Assembly (NCBI GenBank): GCA_028023455.1
Contig: JAQFVV010006634.1
Span: 231,159-295,158, forward strand
DNA length: 64,000 nucleotides
Direction: 5' to 3'
Source: Epiperipatus broadwayi
Lineage: Eukaryota > Onychophora > Udeonychophora > Euonychophora > Peripatidae
The stretch's first letter is position 1; every line of letters starts with the position of its first letter. The translations under genes and the position numbers were made by a program. The notes under the pieces were generated by a model, which had not been told where the DNA came from, did no database searches, and saw nothing but the letters and a program-made list of their open reading frames with translations. This document shows positions 1 through 15,800 of the stretch, in pieces.

Positions 1-428
<428 letters not shown>

Positions 429-461
429 CATCATAATTGTTAGAGAATAGTTTTCCCACTA

Positions 462-3060
<2,599 letters not shown>

Positions 3061-3149
3061 TTGTGGTAGAGTGATAAGAAGCTGGATTTCAAAGTCCATG
3101 ATATGCAGCCTAGATGTATAACTATTCTAAGAAACTCAAAGGAAATAAA

Positions 3150-3173
3150 CTATTATTATTATTGTTGTTGTTG

Positions 3174-3235
<62 letters not shown>

Positions 3236-3236
3236 T
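3150..3236. repeat. (TTA)n/(TTG)n microsatellite
   Basis: TTA units with a short TTG block, directly abutting the left end of the inverted-repeat element that starts at 3237. Confidence 0.93.
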
Positions 3237-3554
3237 ATAATTTTAATGCACAAATCAGCACATAACACAGAGCTTCTTCAAATTAATTCACAATTTATTA
3301 TAAAATTAATGTAATTATAATACATAATAATTAGTGCCCGAGTGCTTTCAAGAGAAATTAGCTCTCATAATCATGGGCAATAAAGAGTAGGCATAACCAG
3401 GTCGCTATATGCAAATATATGCAGATACATGTAAATTAATTGAACTATGTGTGTAAATCTAATTAATTCATTTTTTAGAAATTTTATAACATGCATTTAT
3501 CCTATTTATAAATTTATCATTCATGTCATGTGCTGATTTGTGCATTAAAATTAT
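3237..3554. mobile_element. MITE-like inverted-repeat element, 318 bp
   Basis: The terminal inverted repeats at 3237-3267 and 3524-3554 are 31 nt with one mismatch; the core motif on the left is GCACAAATCAGCACAT. The interior is non-coding and somewhat richer in G+C than the flanks. The left end abuts TTA repeats and the right end abuts TA repeats, so a target duplication cannot be told from the microsatellite. The superfamily is unknown; a non-autonomous DNA transposon is the natural reading. Confidence 0.7.
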
Positions 3555-3566
3555 ATATATATAGTA

Positions 3567-3611
<45 letters not shown>

Positions 3612-3635
3612 GGCAACTGAGTCTGAAATAATTTC

Positions 3636-3673
<38 letters not shown>

Positions 3674-3690
3674 CATCATCATCATCATTA
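3555..3690. repeat. (TA)n, tandem GTAGGCA units, (TTA)n and (TCA)n
   Basis: A TA tract is interrupted by two copies of a TAGTAGGCA motif (about 3563 and 3607), followed by TTA units and then ATC units. This produces a low-complexity minus-strand open frame that is not a gene. Confidence 0.9.
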
Positions 3691-3710
3691 TATGAGATCA
3701 TACAGTTCAT

Positions 3711-5783
3711 GATATTAGAAAGCTAGATCTATAACTTAGAGCTTAAATCCATGTTGAAGCAGGAAGACCTTACAATAAATTGAAGATTCTATTACACTCA
3801 TCTTGTTTTTCACAATAATATATTTGAGAATTTCACTATTTTAAAGTTAAATTTTTAATATACTGTATTCATAGTAGTATTGTGTGTAACTATGTATTTA
3901 ACATTTCCAACATTGGTATTATCATAATCTTACATGCTGGAGGCAGTGATAAAGTGATGATTCAAAAGATAATGCCCACAAATGAAATGAATATGCCATT
4001 TGTTTTCTGACTGTTATAAGTGATTAATTACTTAACCATGGTACCATATATAGCTTATTGCATAGGTAAAGTGATGCACTTTAGAATTAAAATATCTGTC
4101 TCTTATGCTGAAATATCACTTGGCTCATTTTTTTATATCTTTAAGATATCTGTAATATGTATGTTAAATAATGTTCTTGAATGCAATAAACGATCATCAT
4201 ATATATAATAGAAATAATGAATTGTAATAAATGAAAAAAATATTATTTCTACAGTTTTTGCCACAAGTATTATTATTAATTTGATTCATTTCCCGGCTCC
4301 ACATTTTCCTCTCCATATTTTATTTTTGTCTGTTACTTAAAAATACTTAACAAAATTAAAACAGACAAGATATATTATTAAAAGCAGGCTTTTAATTATA
4401 CAAATTGAAAATGATTGCTTTAATATGGATTTTTAAAAATCTACATTAATGTTTTTTCAATTAATATTTTAAATTGAACGAGTCATTCCTATTTTTTCAA
4501 CGCAAGATATAATTTTATATATATATATTCGTAAGTAAATTATCATATGCCATCATTTTGTAATTACATTTGTATTAAACACATACACACATCTATATCC
4601 AAATGTAGTAATCGCCAACTTTTCAAATGATGCTAATATCTATGTGGCAGCCTCTTTATCGAATTGTCTATTAAAAATAAAATAATTATTTATATATACT
4701 ATCTCAGGTTTTATAGAAAAGACAAGTCTAAGAAGTGATTTTGTTAAATCAAACTTCAAATCAAATGCATGTACAAGCATAGGCATTTTCAGAATGGATA
4801 ACATTTAATTTTAGCAAGTTAAATAATTTGAAGTAGCATATGAAAATGATCGTTTTATATTTACTAGTGCATTAATATTAAAAATGTGTTGAAAGTAGAA
4901 TGTTCTAGTATTTATGTACTGCTTAAAATGCTGTATTTATTATTTATAGATTATTAATTTACAGTGATAAAAACTAGTAGAAATTAACACTATTAACAAG
5001 TTTAATGCTTGCCCATATGGAAAAAGGCTATGTTTACATCTGTGTTTGATTTGTAGTTTGACTTGAATAATATTTTAAGACTTCATCACAATAAGATCTG
5101 AAATAGAAAGCGTAAATGGCCATTTTACATTTGGTAGATAGTTTCATGAATATACTAGCATATAAACATTATTATGGCTAGAATGTTAGTCACTCCACTG
5201 TTTGGACATTATTTACAGCATCATTTTGATCATATATATATATAAAATAAATTTTTCATATGTATATTGAGATACTTTAGAAAGTTTATAATTATTTTTT
5301 CTTCAATGTTTTTAATTTTCCATTCAACTTAAGGCATTTTGAATACCATGCATCATAATCATAGCTGTTTTACATCATTTTGTATGCTGTTTTATAGTGG
5401 CTGTTATTAATATTTAAATGAACAGAGAGTGCAATGGGATCATAGAAAGAGAAAAAAAACTTGATACATCACAAACAATAACAAGATAATAAATGAACTA
5501 TTAGCATCCAATTATCGAGTCATTAGAATATGTAAATCAGCTCTTTTAAATATTAATATCATCTACTATAAAACAGCATTTGAAATGAAGTAAAACAGTT
5601 ATAATTATGGCACATAGCACTGAAGATGCATTAAACTGAATGGAAAACCAAAAACACTGAAAAAAAAGTATACACTTCATAAAGCATATCAAAATACAGC
5701 AACAAAATTTATTACATATAATTAATGAAATTTAAAACAACAAATATTGCTCTAAGGAAAATAGATTTATGATATATATATTT
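3711..5783. other. Gene-free AT-rich stretch
   Basis: No exon, RNA gene or repeat boundary recognised. Only short TA runs, for example near 4518 and 5233. Confidence 0.6.
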
Positions 5784-6373
5784 AAATACAGGTATACTTT
5801 CTATCCCTGGAGTTTAGATGTAATTATAGAGAATTTGAACTATTTTCAAGCTCCCTTCAGCTATCCAATCAATCTCATCAACTGATACACATGACCACAC
5901 ACATGTAAAAAGGATAAATGAACTCCAATATACATCTTTCATGCTGAACCAGTGCTCATCGGTCAGTCCAGATTATCATCTCCTGCACATATGTATAATC
6001 AGTGCTCAGCTTATATTAAGATAGCAAATTTTCACACTATAATGGACAGAATTTAATCTACTCCACCCTCCAACTCTTCAGTCATCCACATAATTGATAA
6101 TATGATACTGGAACACCCGAATTCCTTGTTAGTGCATTATTATTGTCAAACCCAGGTTGACAATAAGTCACTCTGACCCTTTTACAAGGGACTTGGGTGT
6201 TCCATCATCAGAATTTTAATGGTACTAATGGCTAAAGAGTTGGAGGGTGGAGTAGATTGATTCCTGTCCATTATAGTATGGAAATTCGTTATCTTAATAT
6301 GAACTGAACACCAATTATATATGTGTGTGGGAGGTAATGATCTGGACCAACTGATATGTACTGGTATAGCACA

Positions 6374-6378
<5 letters not shown>
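5784..6378. mobile_element. Foldback element FB, copy 1
   Basis: This is an imperfect palindrome centred near 6,160. Bases 5,961-6,086 match the reverse complement of 6,232-6,350, including the block CCACCCTCCAACTCTT and its mirror. Near the centre TGGAACACCC (about 6,109) is answered by GGGTGTTCCA (about 6,194). The outer left end carries the family's TTTGAAC-like B-box remnant and the sequence TGGAGTTTAGATGTAATTATA, shared with 59.4 and 63.85 kb. The right arm breaks off in a (TA)n tract at 6,379. No protein is encoded. Confidence 0.8.
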
Positions 6379-6411
<33 letters not shown>

Positions 6412-6424
6412 TCTGTTATATCAC

Positions 6425-6464
<40 letters not shown>
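6379..6464. repeat. Two (TA)n microsatellite blocks
   Basis: TA runs at about 6,379-6,408 and 6,428-6,464, separated by a short unique spacer. The poly-Tyr/Ile frame across them is an artefact. Confidence 0.93.
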
Positions 6465-6469
<5 letters not shown>

Positions 6470-6479
6470 GGGCACATAT

Positions 6480-7560
6480 GTACATTACATTATTTTTTAT
6501 TAGTAAACATAAAAAAGAAAAGTTCACCAATAAAAATTTCTTTTTTAAGAATTAAAAACTGAAAATTAAAAATAAATCATCTTAAACTTGCATATATATA
6601 AAATCGCACAGATAAATAATTATTAAAATAAAACTTTATTAAATAAAAAGTATTTTAAAACTAAATTTTAAAAAGATTTGGAGATAAAATTATATCTTTA
6701 AATTTATCTTTAAATATATCTTTGGATTTGGAAAACAGGTTAATTAATGTTATGGAAATAATTATTTTAATTAATCCAAGTGAATAAGCCCTTGGGCATT
6801 TAAATGTATAAACAATGGTCAGATAAAAAAACAATAGAAAATTTTAGCAAATAAAAAGAAATCCCTATGGAATCGGACCTCAGTGAAAAGACCACCATCA
6901 TCGATGACATAATGTTGAGTCAATCCTTAAGATTAATACAAAAGGAAAAGTTGGAAATTATTAGTTGGTTATTATGAGTGGACAGATATGTGTTAGCGTG
7001 GAGTTGAAGGAGAAGGGATTGAAAAGACGCACTCTTCAATCCCTTCAGTTCTGCTAGAAGAAAGATAAATAAGCCATCATTTTCTACATTGAGGACCAGC
7101 TGGAGTAAAACACCTCCAGATGAATAAAACGGCCAACAGAATACCAATCTTTTTTGGACAGCATGGGAATTCACATTCAAATGGCAAGCAACAGATAAAG
7201 ATGAACTGTTTAAAACCATAAGAACTTTATAATTAATGAACATTAAATTAAAAACTTTCCGTATTTAAATAATACAAATAGAATCCTATCTGACCAACAT
7301 TAGTTATTAATTAGTTATAATTTTATTTAATGTATTTCTTTTGTAAAATCATTTCCATTTATTTATTTATTTGTTCTTTAAGTTTTATTATGATTTCTGT
7401 TTTTTATTAAACTAGTTATATAAATATTAAACTTAAGTCAGGCATGAATGGCTATATAGATTTGTAAAGTTATATTAGGGGAGGGTAATCTTAAATTATT
7501 CGTTTTGTAGTTAAATTAGGTCAATGCATTAGATATATTGGTGAAATTAGTAGATGTAGT
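6480..7560. other. Gene-free AT-rich stretch with one longer open frame
   Basis: The minus strand is open for 107 codons at 6,920-7,243. It has a slightly hydrophobic, unfamiliar sequence with no motif, no splice context and no neighbour that would support it. The DNA at 6,960-7,200 is less AT-biased than its surroundings and could be an old, eroded element. I do not call a gene. Confidence 0.4.
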
Positions 7561-7629
7561 ATGAGATTCGCTATGGGTAGAATCACTATTATACACCGCG
7601 CACTTCTGTTTTGCCTATGGAAGGGATTA

Positions 7630-8605
7630 TAAGATGTAGAACGCTGATCCTTTCGATGGAGTTTTTTTTATTGCTCTTCTTGTCTGATAGATGTAATATT
7701 CCTATCTGATGAGAAGCAGTTTCTTCTCTTAACCTAATTGTGCTGCCGTATTAGTATTACATTAAACACATTGATATATCAGATGGATTGAAGTTTGGTT
7801 TGACTGCGAACCTTTGGCCTAAGGTTAAACAAAGATTGAATGTTTTATCTTCAAATGCAAATCTATGTAGTCCATTCATACTCGACACCCATAAATAAAA
7901 TTGCATTAAATTTAAGTTAGGTATAGACGCTTGCATGGGTTTGTTACCAGTTAATTATGTTTTTGGTTTTCATAGGTGATCAAAATATATAGACATTCGG
8001 TAAATACTGATACCTTACGGTGAGTATCTAAGATGTATTTATTTGGATGTCTTTTAAGTTATTGGTGTTAATGTGGTGTCATATGATGAACACCATTGGG
8101 TTTCTTGTATTCCCTATGCAATTGACGGTATCAATAATTTTGTATTTTGATCATTTATGTTTACTTTGAAATGTTTTTAACCGTATAATCTATGTAACCG
8201 ATCTATACTCAACATTATAAAACAAACTTTCATAAATCCATCTGTGCGAACTTAATTAAAATGTAAATTTAAATTATAAAATCAAATTAAAATCTAAAAT
8301 AAACATACTAAAATAATAATGTTAAATTTTATATATATATATATATATGTGCGTGAATAAATTTTTGTATGTTAAGTACTGGCAGTGGCTTATTTTATTT
8401 ATTTTTTAATATTGAAATATAATTAGATAAGATATTATATTACTAAATCTCTGCTACTCCCTGAGCTAGTGACTTGGGCTAACGACCGGAATCAAAATTT
8501 AAAAAAAAAAAAAAAAATTTTTTTTTTGACTTACGTATCTGCCTACTTTATAATTTTTTCTAGGTTCAAATGCCTAGATGGCGCCCTGTAATGCAGATCA
8601 CATTA
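7630..8605 (+). repeat. Unclassified interspersed repeat, family C, copy A
   Basis: It is alignable by eye, with gaps, to the reverse complement of 32,745-33,430. Shared blocks in the same order are AGAACGCT, a stretch around 7,680-7,735, the sequence before TTAAACAAAG near 7,830, ATCTATACTCAACATT (about 8,200), GAGCTAGTGACTTGGGCT (about 8,463) and GGTTCAAATG...GGCGCCCTGTA (about 8,562-8,590). The last block contains a B-box-like GGTTCAAAT. The interior is broken and no protein is recognised in this copy. It could be an LTR, a non-autonomous element or the 3' end of a longer element. Confidence 0.6.
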
Positions 8606-8627
8606 AGTGCTATTCTCCGGATCATTA

Positions 8628-8760
8628 CAATATATTGGAGATCATTTATCTTTTGCACATGTGGGTGGTCATGTATATTGGTTGTATGAGATAAAGGGAA
8701 TGGCTGAAGGAGCTTGAAATTCTGTGTTCAAATCCCCTATATTACAGCTAGACTCCAGAT
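8628..8760 (+). repeat. Isolated FB arm
   Basis: It matches one terminal arm of the foldback family: the block TTGGAGATCATTTATCTTTT, then a CATGTG...GGTCATGTATATTGGTT stretch, then GTTCAAATCCCCTATATTAC and the terminal ACTCCAG. GTTCAAATCC is a good match to the RNA polymerase III B box. It directly follows family C copy A. Confidence 0.75.
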
Positions 8761-8770
8761 ATATAAAATA

Positions 8771-8796
8771 TAATTACATTTAATATATATATAGGC

Positions 8797-8829
<33 letters not shown>

Positions 8830-10840
8830 GGCAATGTTTTAACACCAGTGCCAATGTTAGATAGCTAAACTTAAAACCACATATTGAAACCATTTGTCAT
8901 AATTTCATAACTTCTGTGTAATACTGCAGGTTATTTATGTTTAGTTTGTAGAAGTAATATTTTTATTGCACAAAAGACAATAAAATAATAAAGCTTTAAA
9001 TCAAGTATTGATTCCTTTACCATAAATAAGGTTTTCCTTATTAATTTAATATTTATACTCAATTTATTCATGATTTATTATTATATTATTTTTATTTTCA
9101 CAGTAAACAATTAGTTCACCATTCAGGAGGTTATGTAATATTTGAACACCAAAAGTGACTAAAATTGTGATCTTTGGATCTTTTATTCTCGAGCATCACC
9201 ATCTTACAATTGCACAAAGCTATACAGGTTTTTTTTATATTTATGACAATTAATAATGTGATGATCTGAATTTTCTGATCAAACTCAGCTATATTAATCT
9301 TATTTTTGCTAGATCTACTACTATACACAAATCATTTACAATGTAAAAACAATCTGGCAGTATTTGCTGATACAATGATTAAAAAGATCAACCTTTTATC
9401 TATAAGCTTCTTAACATGGCTCTATAATAAACAGAAACTGTTACTGATTGTATAAATAAGTCTAGATTCCAATACACAAGAATTTTGTAGTTTATAAATA
9501 AGACGTTGATCTTTTTATTTATGACATTACTTTAGATTTTGTTGTTTATAAGAAGGTACTGCTGAAATGTTTCAACATTAGAGGTGATTTGTGTATTTGT
9601 ATTTCAGCTAACAACTGTTTTTCATATCATACAGTCATATTAATAAGTTTCACAAAGTCTAAAAAATGAATATTGTATTAATCTTGGTTGAATATGTAAA
9701 ATGGAATTATTTTAATTTATTAGAAATTAAAATCTGGACTCGTTTACCTAAACGTTTTATTTTTGTTATTTTTGTGTAAATAGATCTAGATTGCAATGTA
9801 CATAATAACTTTGTAATTTATAGATAAGAAGTTAGTACCATTATCTATGCCATTCATCTACACTTTCTTTCTCATGAAAAATACTTCTGGAATATTTGAA
9901 CATTGGAGATGATTTATGTATTTAATTTATATTTTAGCTAGCATTAGCAACTGTTCCTCTTGAACTATTATTATGTATTTAAAATTGATAAAATATCCAT
10001 CAGCAAAAGTTTACACAATCTTTTTTTTATAATTAAATAAAAATGAAATTCTCATTTACAAACTCCTACTTTGTTAATATTTTTATTGTTAATAATTCAA
10101 TGGGTTATTCAATATAAATGAGTCAATTTCCAGGGATGATAACTGAGTTAGATTTTTGTGAGGTAAACTATGTTAAGTCAACTATTTTGGATTTTTCCAT
10201 ATTTATGAAAACAAGAAATGCATAAATAGGTCATTCTAATGAACTATCATTTAACAAAGTGATTATAGACTCACATCCATTTCTAACACTACTTTATGCA
10301 AGATCACAACTAAAATTTCCAAATCTGCTATTTCTTCATTGGCATTGGTTTACCAGTGCTAAAACTATATTGTGACAAAGTTTTTACATGATCACACATA
10401 TTTAAAACAGAATAAAAGAAATAATTACAAAAATACTTGCTGCATATGTACATATGAAAATATAGTTTTATAACACTCATTTTAATGTCATTATCAAAGA
10501 CAGATTATAATATTATAACACTTGCAGTCTACATAAAATTTGAAGTCGTTACACTTACATTCCAAGTATCTATCTAGAAATTCTTGGTAGTGGCAATATT
10601 GAGATGTAGCAGGAAGTGTCTAATGCTAAGAAATAGGCATGGCAAATCTTCTAACTTTATCAAATTTACTATGTCTTCTGTGATTATATTGTGTCTGGGA
10701 TTGAAATTTTTTTTCATTGTTCACAAAGTTGCAAGGTTGAGAAACAATGATGGAATATATGTAAATGAAGTCAGTAACCAATCTTTATGAAGCTCCTAGT
10801 ATAGCAGTGTTAATTATTTAGTGAATATATATATAAAAAG
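8771..10840. other. Gene-free AT-rich stretch
   Basis: A short local duplication of AGGCAATGTTTTA-TA(n) lies at about 8,792-8,840. Otherwise I see no gene or element boundary. Two loosely similar sections around 9,420-9,600 and 9,780-9,960 share phrases such as AAATAAGA and GATTTGTGTATTT, and may be a diverged tandem duplication. Confidence 0.5.
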
Positions 10841-11188
10841 ACTTATAAATCCAATAAATAATATTATATTTTAACCAGAGGACTGCACATATTTATATTT
10901 TAATTTTTAATTTTGGATTTTTTATTTTTATATTTATTTTAATTTAAATAGAATTTAAGCTTGATTAGGAGGGAATGTAGTTGTTTTTTTTTTGTTTGAA
11001 TTTTGTCATTGATTGGGTAGATATTCTGTGTTAGATTTTGTGACCAATCAGGGGGGTTTTGTTAACATTTTAATCTTTTACCAAATCTGTAATTTTTGAT
11101 TATCGCCATTTTACTGTGTATTTTTTTTCTTTCTGATGAAAACCAGTCCTCTGGTTGAAATATAATATTATTTATTGGATTTATAAGT
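10841..11188. mobile_element. MITE, 348 bp with 45-bp terminal inverted repeats
   Basis: The left terminal repeat 10,841-10,885 and the right one 11,144-11,188 are reverse complements at 44 of 45 positions. They start with ACTTATAAATCCAATAAA and end inward with CCAGAGGACTG. The 258-bp interior is non-coding and T-rich. I see no convincing target-site duplication: the left flank is ATAAAAAG and the right flank is TGTTTTTT. This is a non-autonomous DNA transposon by structure; the superfamily is not assigned. Confidence 0.85.
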
Positions 11189-11235
11189 TGTTTTTTTTTT
11201 TTTTGTTTTTATATGTATTTCCTTTGGTTAGTTTG

Positions 11236-11237
<2 letters not shown>

Positions 11238-11281
<44 letters not shown>
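11238..11281. repeat. (TA)n microsatellite
   Basis: A TA run of about 44 bases just downstream of the MITE. Confidence 0.95.
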
Positions 11282-11284
<3 letters not shown>

Positions 11285-12330
11285 TGAGTTCCAGTAAGTC
11301 CAACACAATTTATTGTTTAATGCTGATGATGCCCATAAAAAAATATATAGTAATCATATAAATAAATAATATACATATATATATACTTGAAAAATTAGCT
11401 GATTAATATTTATCTGGTACAACAAAATAAATAAAGAGTTACGAATAATCAAAGGATCGCCAAAAACATTTCTGCTGAAGTAACGCTTCAACATGTCTTC
11501 ATTATTAGATATATATATATATATGTTCTCTGTAATTTATTGCAATTTAATTCACAAATGTAAAACATTTCATAAAGATGTTAATTTGTCATTAAAATCA
11601 TACAACAGTTATTCTCCTGTGATTATATTGAAATAAAATATGGTAGATAAATATGAATAATAATAAAAACATTTGAGAGGGTTTGAGGATCTGAGTCAAT
11701 GTATGTAATTAGTTAATTTGTTTATATTATTTATTTGTTTGAAAGAGGAAGGTATTGTTTGATATATATATATTGTGCCCTTTTCTATAGGTCAATGATA
11801 GTTATAAATGGTCAATTACTAAAAAATTTTAAAATTAATATTATATAGTATGTAATATTATAGATTATATTAAGCAGTAAAAAATTAATATGATATATTT
11901 AATAAACAATATTGTGATGGTGAGAATTGTATCTAATTCTATATTTTCTAAATTGTTTTTCAAAATTTTATATAATTATTTTATATAATACAAGTAGCAA
12001 ATTTATTAAGACAGATAAAAATAGACTAAACACCGGAAATGACTACGTGACTGTCTGAAATATTCTATGTATAAGCACCGGTTTAAATTAATACCAATAA
12101 TTAAAATATTTAAATAGTATATTATAGAAGTGGATGGAATTGTCACACATCATAATAAAAATAAGTAGTATACACCTTTATTAATTATTGTTTCAAAATT
12201 GTTTTAAAGGTAGTTAAATTGTAATAGATAATAATTGATTTAAAAATAATAATGAGTTAACATTTAAGTCTATTACGTCATGATTTTAAAACTTTAGAAA
12301 TTGTTTATAAATCCAAGTAGGGATTGACCA
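11285..12330. other. Gene-free AT-rich stretch
   Basis: Nothing supportable apart from short TA runs at about 11,511 and 11,761. Confidence 0.55.
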
Positions 12331-12646
12331 ATAAAAAAAATAGATCTTGGCAGACAACCAAAATCGCGCCAACTAATTGTATAAACGGGGGAGAACAAAA
12401 ATGTGTTGACTCCAGAGCAGAGGTAAAATTTTAAGCTCTCTAATTTTTTTTCTTCAATTTATTAGTCAATTTTATTATAATTTTAATAATATCTTTGACA
12501 GAAACCAACTGACAATTTAAAAATCATCCGAAGATAATCTTAGAATAAAATGTTTTAAAAAAAGTTTTTCATAGTAATGTTTCACTAAATTTACAGTAAC
12601 CTGCCAGCGGATTCTATCGAAATATAATTGGAGTTTTCAATAGAAA

Positions 12647-12871
12647 ATGGATAGATTCTTAAAACCAAGTTGTAAATTTTATAATATTCCAAATATGTTA
12701 ATATTATTCGTTGATATAGTTTATATAGCGTATCACTATGAAAGCTGTTTTCGTGCGTATAAAATCAATGAAAGGACATTGTGCGCAAAGTTAATGAAGA
12801 TAATGGAAAATAAAAATAAGTATTATTCATATAAGAATAAATGGACAAAAGGAATTTTAATATTGAAATAG
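12647..12871 (+). CDS. Short open frame of uncertain status, 74 codons
   Basis: The frame begins with MDRFLKPSCKFYNIP and has a hydrophobic stretch near residues 15-28, a few cysteines and a lysine-rich C-terminus. I do not recognise it. About 250 bp upstream is a less AT-rich patch (12,355-12,420) with a TGTATAAACGG sequence that could act as a TATA element and a GAG|GTAAAA that could be a splice donor; TTTACAG lies shortly before the start. This would fit a small spliced gene or the leader of an old LTR element, but codon use is ordinary AT-rich and chance is a real alternative. Confidence 0.15.
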   Translation: MDRFLKPSCKFYNIPNMLILFVDIVYIAYHYESCFRAYKINERTLCAKLMKIMENKNKYYSYKNKWTKGILILK

Positions 12872-12879
12872 TTTGAATT

Positions 12880-15800
12880 GCTTTCTTTAAGATGACTTGA
12901 GAAAATACTCTAGAAAATAGTTAAAGATCGAAAGTAGTGTATATAAAATAATAATGAATGAAAGTGAAGTTTACCAAGGAAAACACTTGCCTAAAGAAAA
13001 AAAAAAATTTTACAGAAGAAAAATATAAAATATTGGATCCATGGAAAATGCAATTGGTACCGTAATTATTAAATAATTGTAGTTTAACTAGAAATAAAGA
13101 TGCATCAACGCGCCGAGGTAATATTCGCCAGAACATTAAAAAGTTTCGTGGGATAACTAAATAAAATGTTTTCTAATAATTTTGGATTAAACACTAAAAC
13201 TAAAGATCGTCTAAACAGTTTATTAAATGAACTAATTTATTTAAAACTTTAATAAGCATAAAGGAGAACATTCGGACAAAAGAAGAAATAATAAATATTA
13301 TGGGACTAACCAAGATTTACCGTCAGAAAAATATGTGATTATGGTTTGAATTATTTTCTTTACTAATCTAAGTTAAACATTAAGTTTTAGATAGTGATAG
13401 GGAAAACAAAATACATTAATTCGTGATGTAACATTATATGAAATAATATGTTTTGATTTTGAATTTTAAAATAAAATTGTATGTATGTGGAAATTTGTAT
13501 ATTTGCGATGCTTGAAGAGAAAGAAACCTACTACGAACTCTGATAGGAAGATAAAGATTGTTTTTGGTAACATTTATAATTATTAATGATATATAATGTA
13601 TGTTTTATTTATTTAGATCAGCTGAGAATCGAATGAATGTAGTGCAAAAGTTTTATTGTTATTATTGTTGTAAAACGCATTTTTGAAAACAACACTCTAA
13701 AACACTTTGAGATGTGATTAGATTTTTAAAAATATGCATACGATAATCACTTTATGTGCTATTAATATAGTTCAATATAACCGATGGTTATGTGATATTT
13801 TCTGTTAATTTTCCGATTGGGATATTTAAATGTTATTTTAACAAAATGTAGATGTTGAACCTACAGTGTAATAAAGCAAGACAAATTGTTCTTATGGAAT
13901 AGGGAAATGTTTTTATATTAGCGAATTTTGTTTATTGTTTTTAAAAAGTAGTTAGTATTTTATCGATGTTGGATACAGTAAAAATCTCGAGAGATAGTTT
14001 GGGTAGTGACTTGGTAGTACGTGGTGATTCGGAAACCAAGAGGATGTATTAAAAACTAGGATGCTACAGGGAGTGAAATAATAGGTAGTTTTAGATATTA
14101 ATCAGCGTAGTTAACAAAGCCCTACAACTGTTACACATGTTGTCTTGGACAGTGGTATTTTATATATTTCTTGTGAGTCGTACTAGATGTTTGGTAAAGC
14201 TGAGTAAATAGCTGCCACATCATGCTTATCACCAAGGTTATTAGACAATGAATGTCAGACTATTCACACTGTTCCATACATTTTTGAAGTATATTGCGGA
14301 TAAGTTATCTATCTATTTTCCCGATATCCTATACATCTTTCGCTATCTTTATCTGTATTTCTTGCAACTACATCGTTATATGATAAGTCTATTAAAAGGG
14401 AAACAATAGATATTTTAGAATGTATGTCAGGCTATTATTTGGAATAAGAATAGTTAAGTGTTAACGAAGAGTAGATTATGATTATTGAAAGAAAGATGCA
14501 GATATCCTAAGAAGGGAAGGAGTTAGAGAATTATTTTAATTCCTTTTAAGAAATGAACTATAATTTTATAAAAGTATATCCAAATAGAAATATACAAAAA
14601 TATTAAATATAATTTCACGTTTTCTTATTGTTAATTATATTTTAAAAAAATATAAGTATTGCATATTTAAAAAATACAATAACATTCGATAATTATAGTA
14701 TATGTGAAACTGTAACAGGTGATAATTAAACCCATGTTATAATATTATACATGAGTATGGCTTATGGAATAAACATATTATAGTTTACGAGAATTGGAGA
14801 ACAAACGTTAAAAGTAATAATAATATCTGAATAATATGCGGAGTGACTTATATAAAGTTACAAGAAAATGTAATTTTCTTTTAAAAACCATATTGATTGT
14901 AAAATTATGATGTTATAAATGATGTTTATCCACATAGATAATTTAAAATACAGTAACTTTAATATTAAGAGGTAAAGAATGGTGTTACCCATAAAATAGT
15001 TAAAATAAGTGATATGATAAACCTAATGAGAAATAAATAAATAACTTTTAAAAGGCATAATAAGTTTAATTAACGATAAAAGAAATATAAATGTGTATAA
15101 TTCAGCTATTGTAGTGTAAAGAAAAATGAGGATATCCCTTGTAAATAGATGTAGATGGATTTTTTTGTTTTATTTATTTTTATTGATGTTAATAAAATTT
15201 TAAAATTTGTTTATTAAAACTTGTGTCTGAGTTTTTGTTTTCTCTACATCATTGCATGAATTCACAGGGTATGTTCACAACCATTAAACTAAGTATATGA
15301 TTGTTTGCACAAAAGATAAATAGAGAAGTATGTTTAATCTTAAATATTTATTGATGTTCTTATAATTAAATAATTATAAAATTGCATTGCGTTACTGGTC
15401 ATCAATCCATTATCATAATATTTTGCTAAATTATATGCTATTAGTTGCCACTTGCTTTATTTATCAGATTATCTAAACACTGCCACTTATTAATTTATTT
15501 TATTACTTAAAGATAAAAAAAAAAGGGAATATTAGATTATTAACTAATTTATTACAGTTATAAATTTGCGATGAAAGAAAAGCTGTACTAGTTGGATTAA
15601 GCAATGAAGATTGTGATTATTATTGTTTTATTATTAATCTAATTGCAGAGTAGTAGATTATGACATAAAATCCCTTATCATATTTTGCTACCATATGTTT
15701 ATTAACATATGAATAAATTTAAGAACCTGAGATTATTTCATTTGAGCTGATGATTACTATTATTATTATTAGAGATAAAAGATTAATACTTTAATTGTTA

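Noticed and set aside
6920-7243. Minus-strand 107-codon frame
   Set aside because: No recognisable domain, splice context or conservation evidence; noted only as a possible eroded element.
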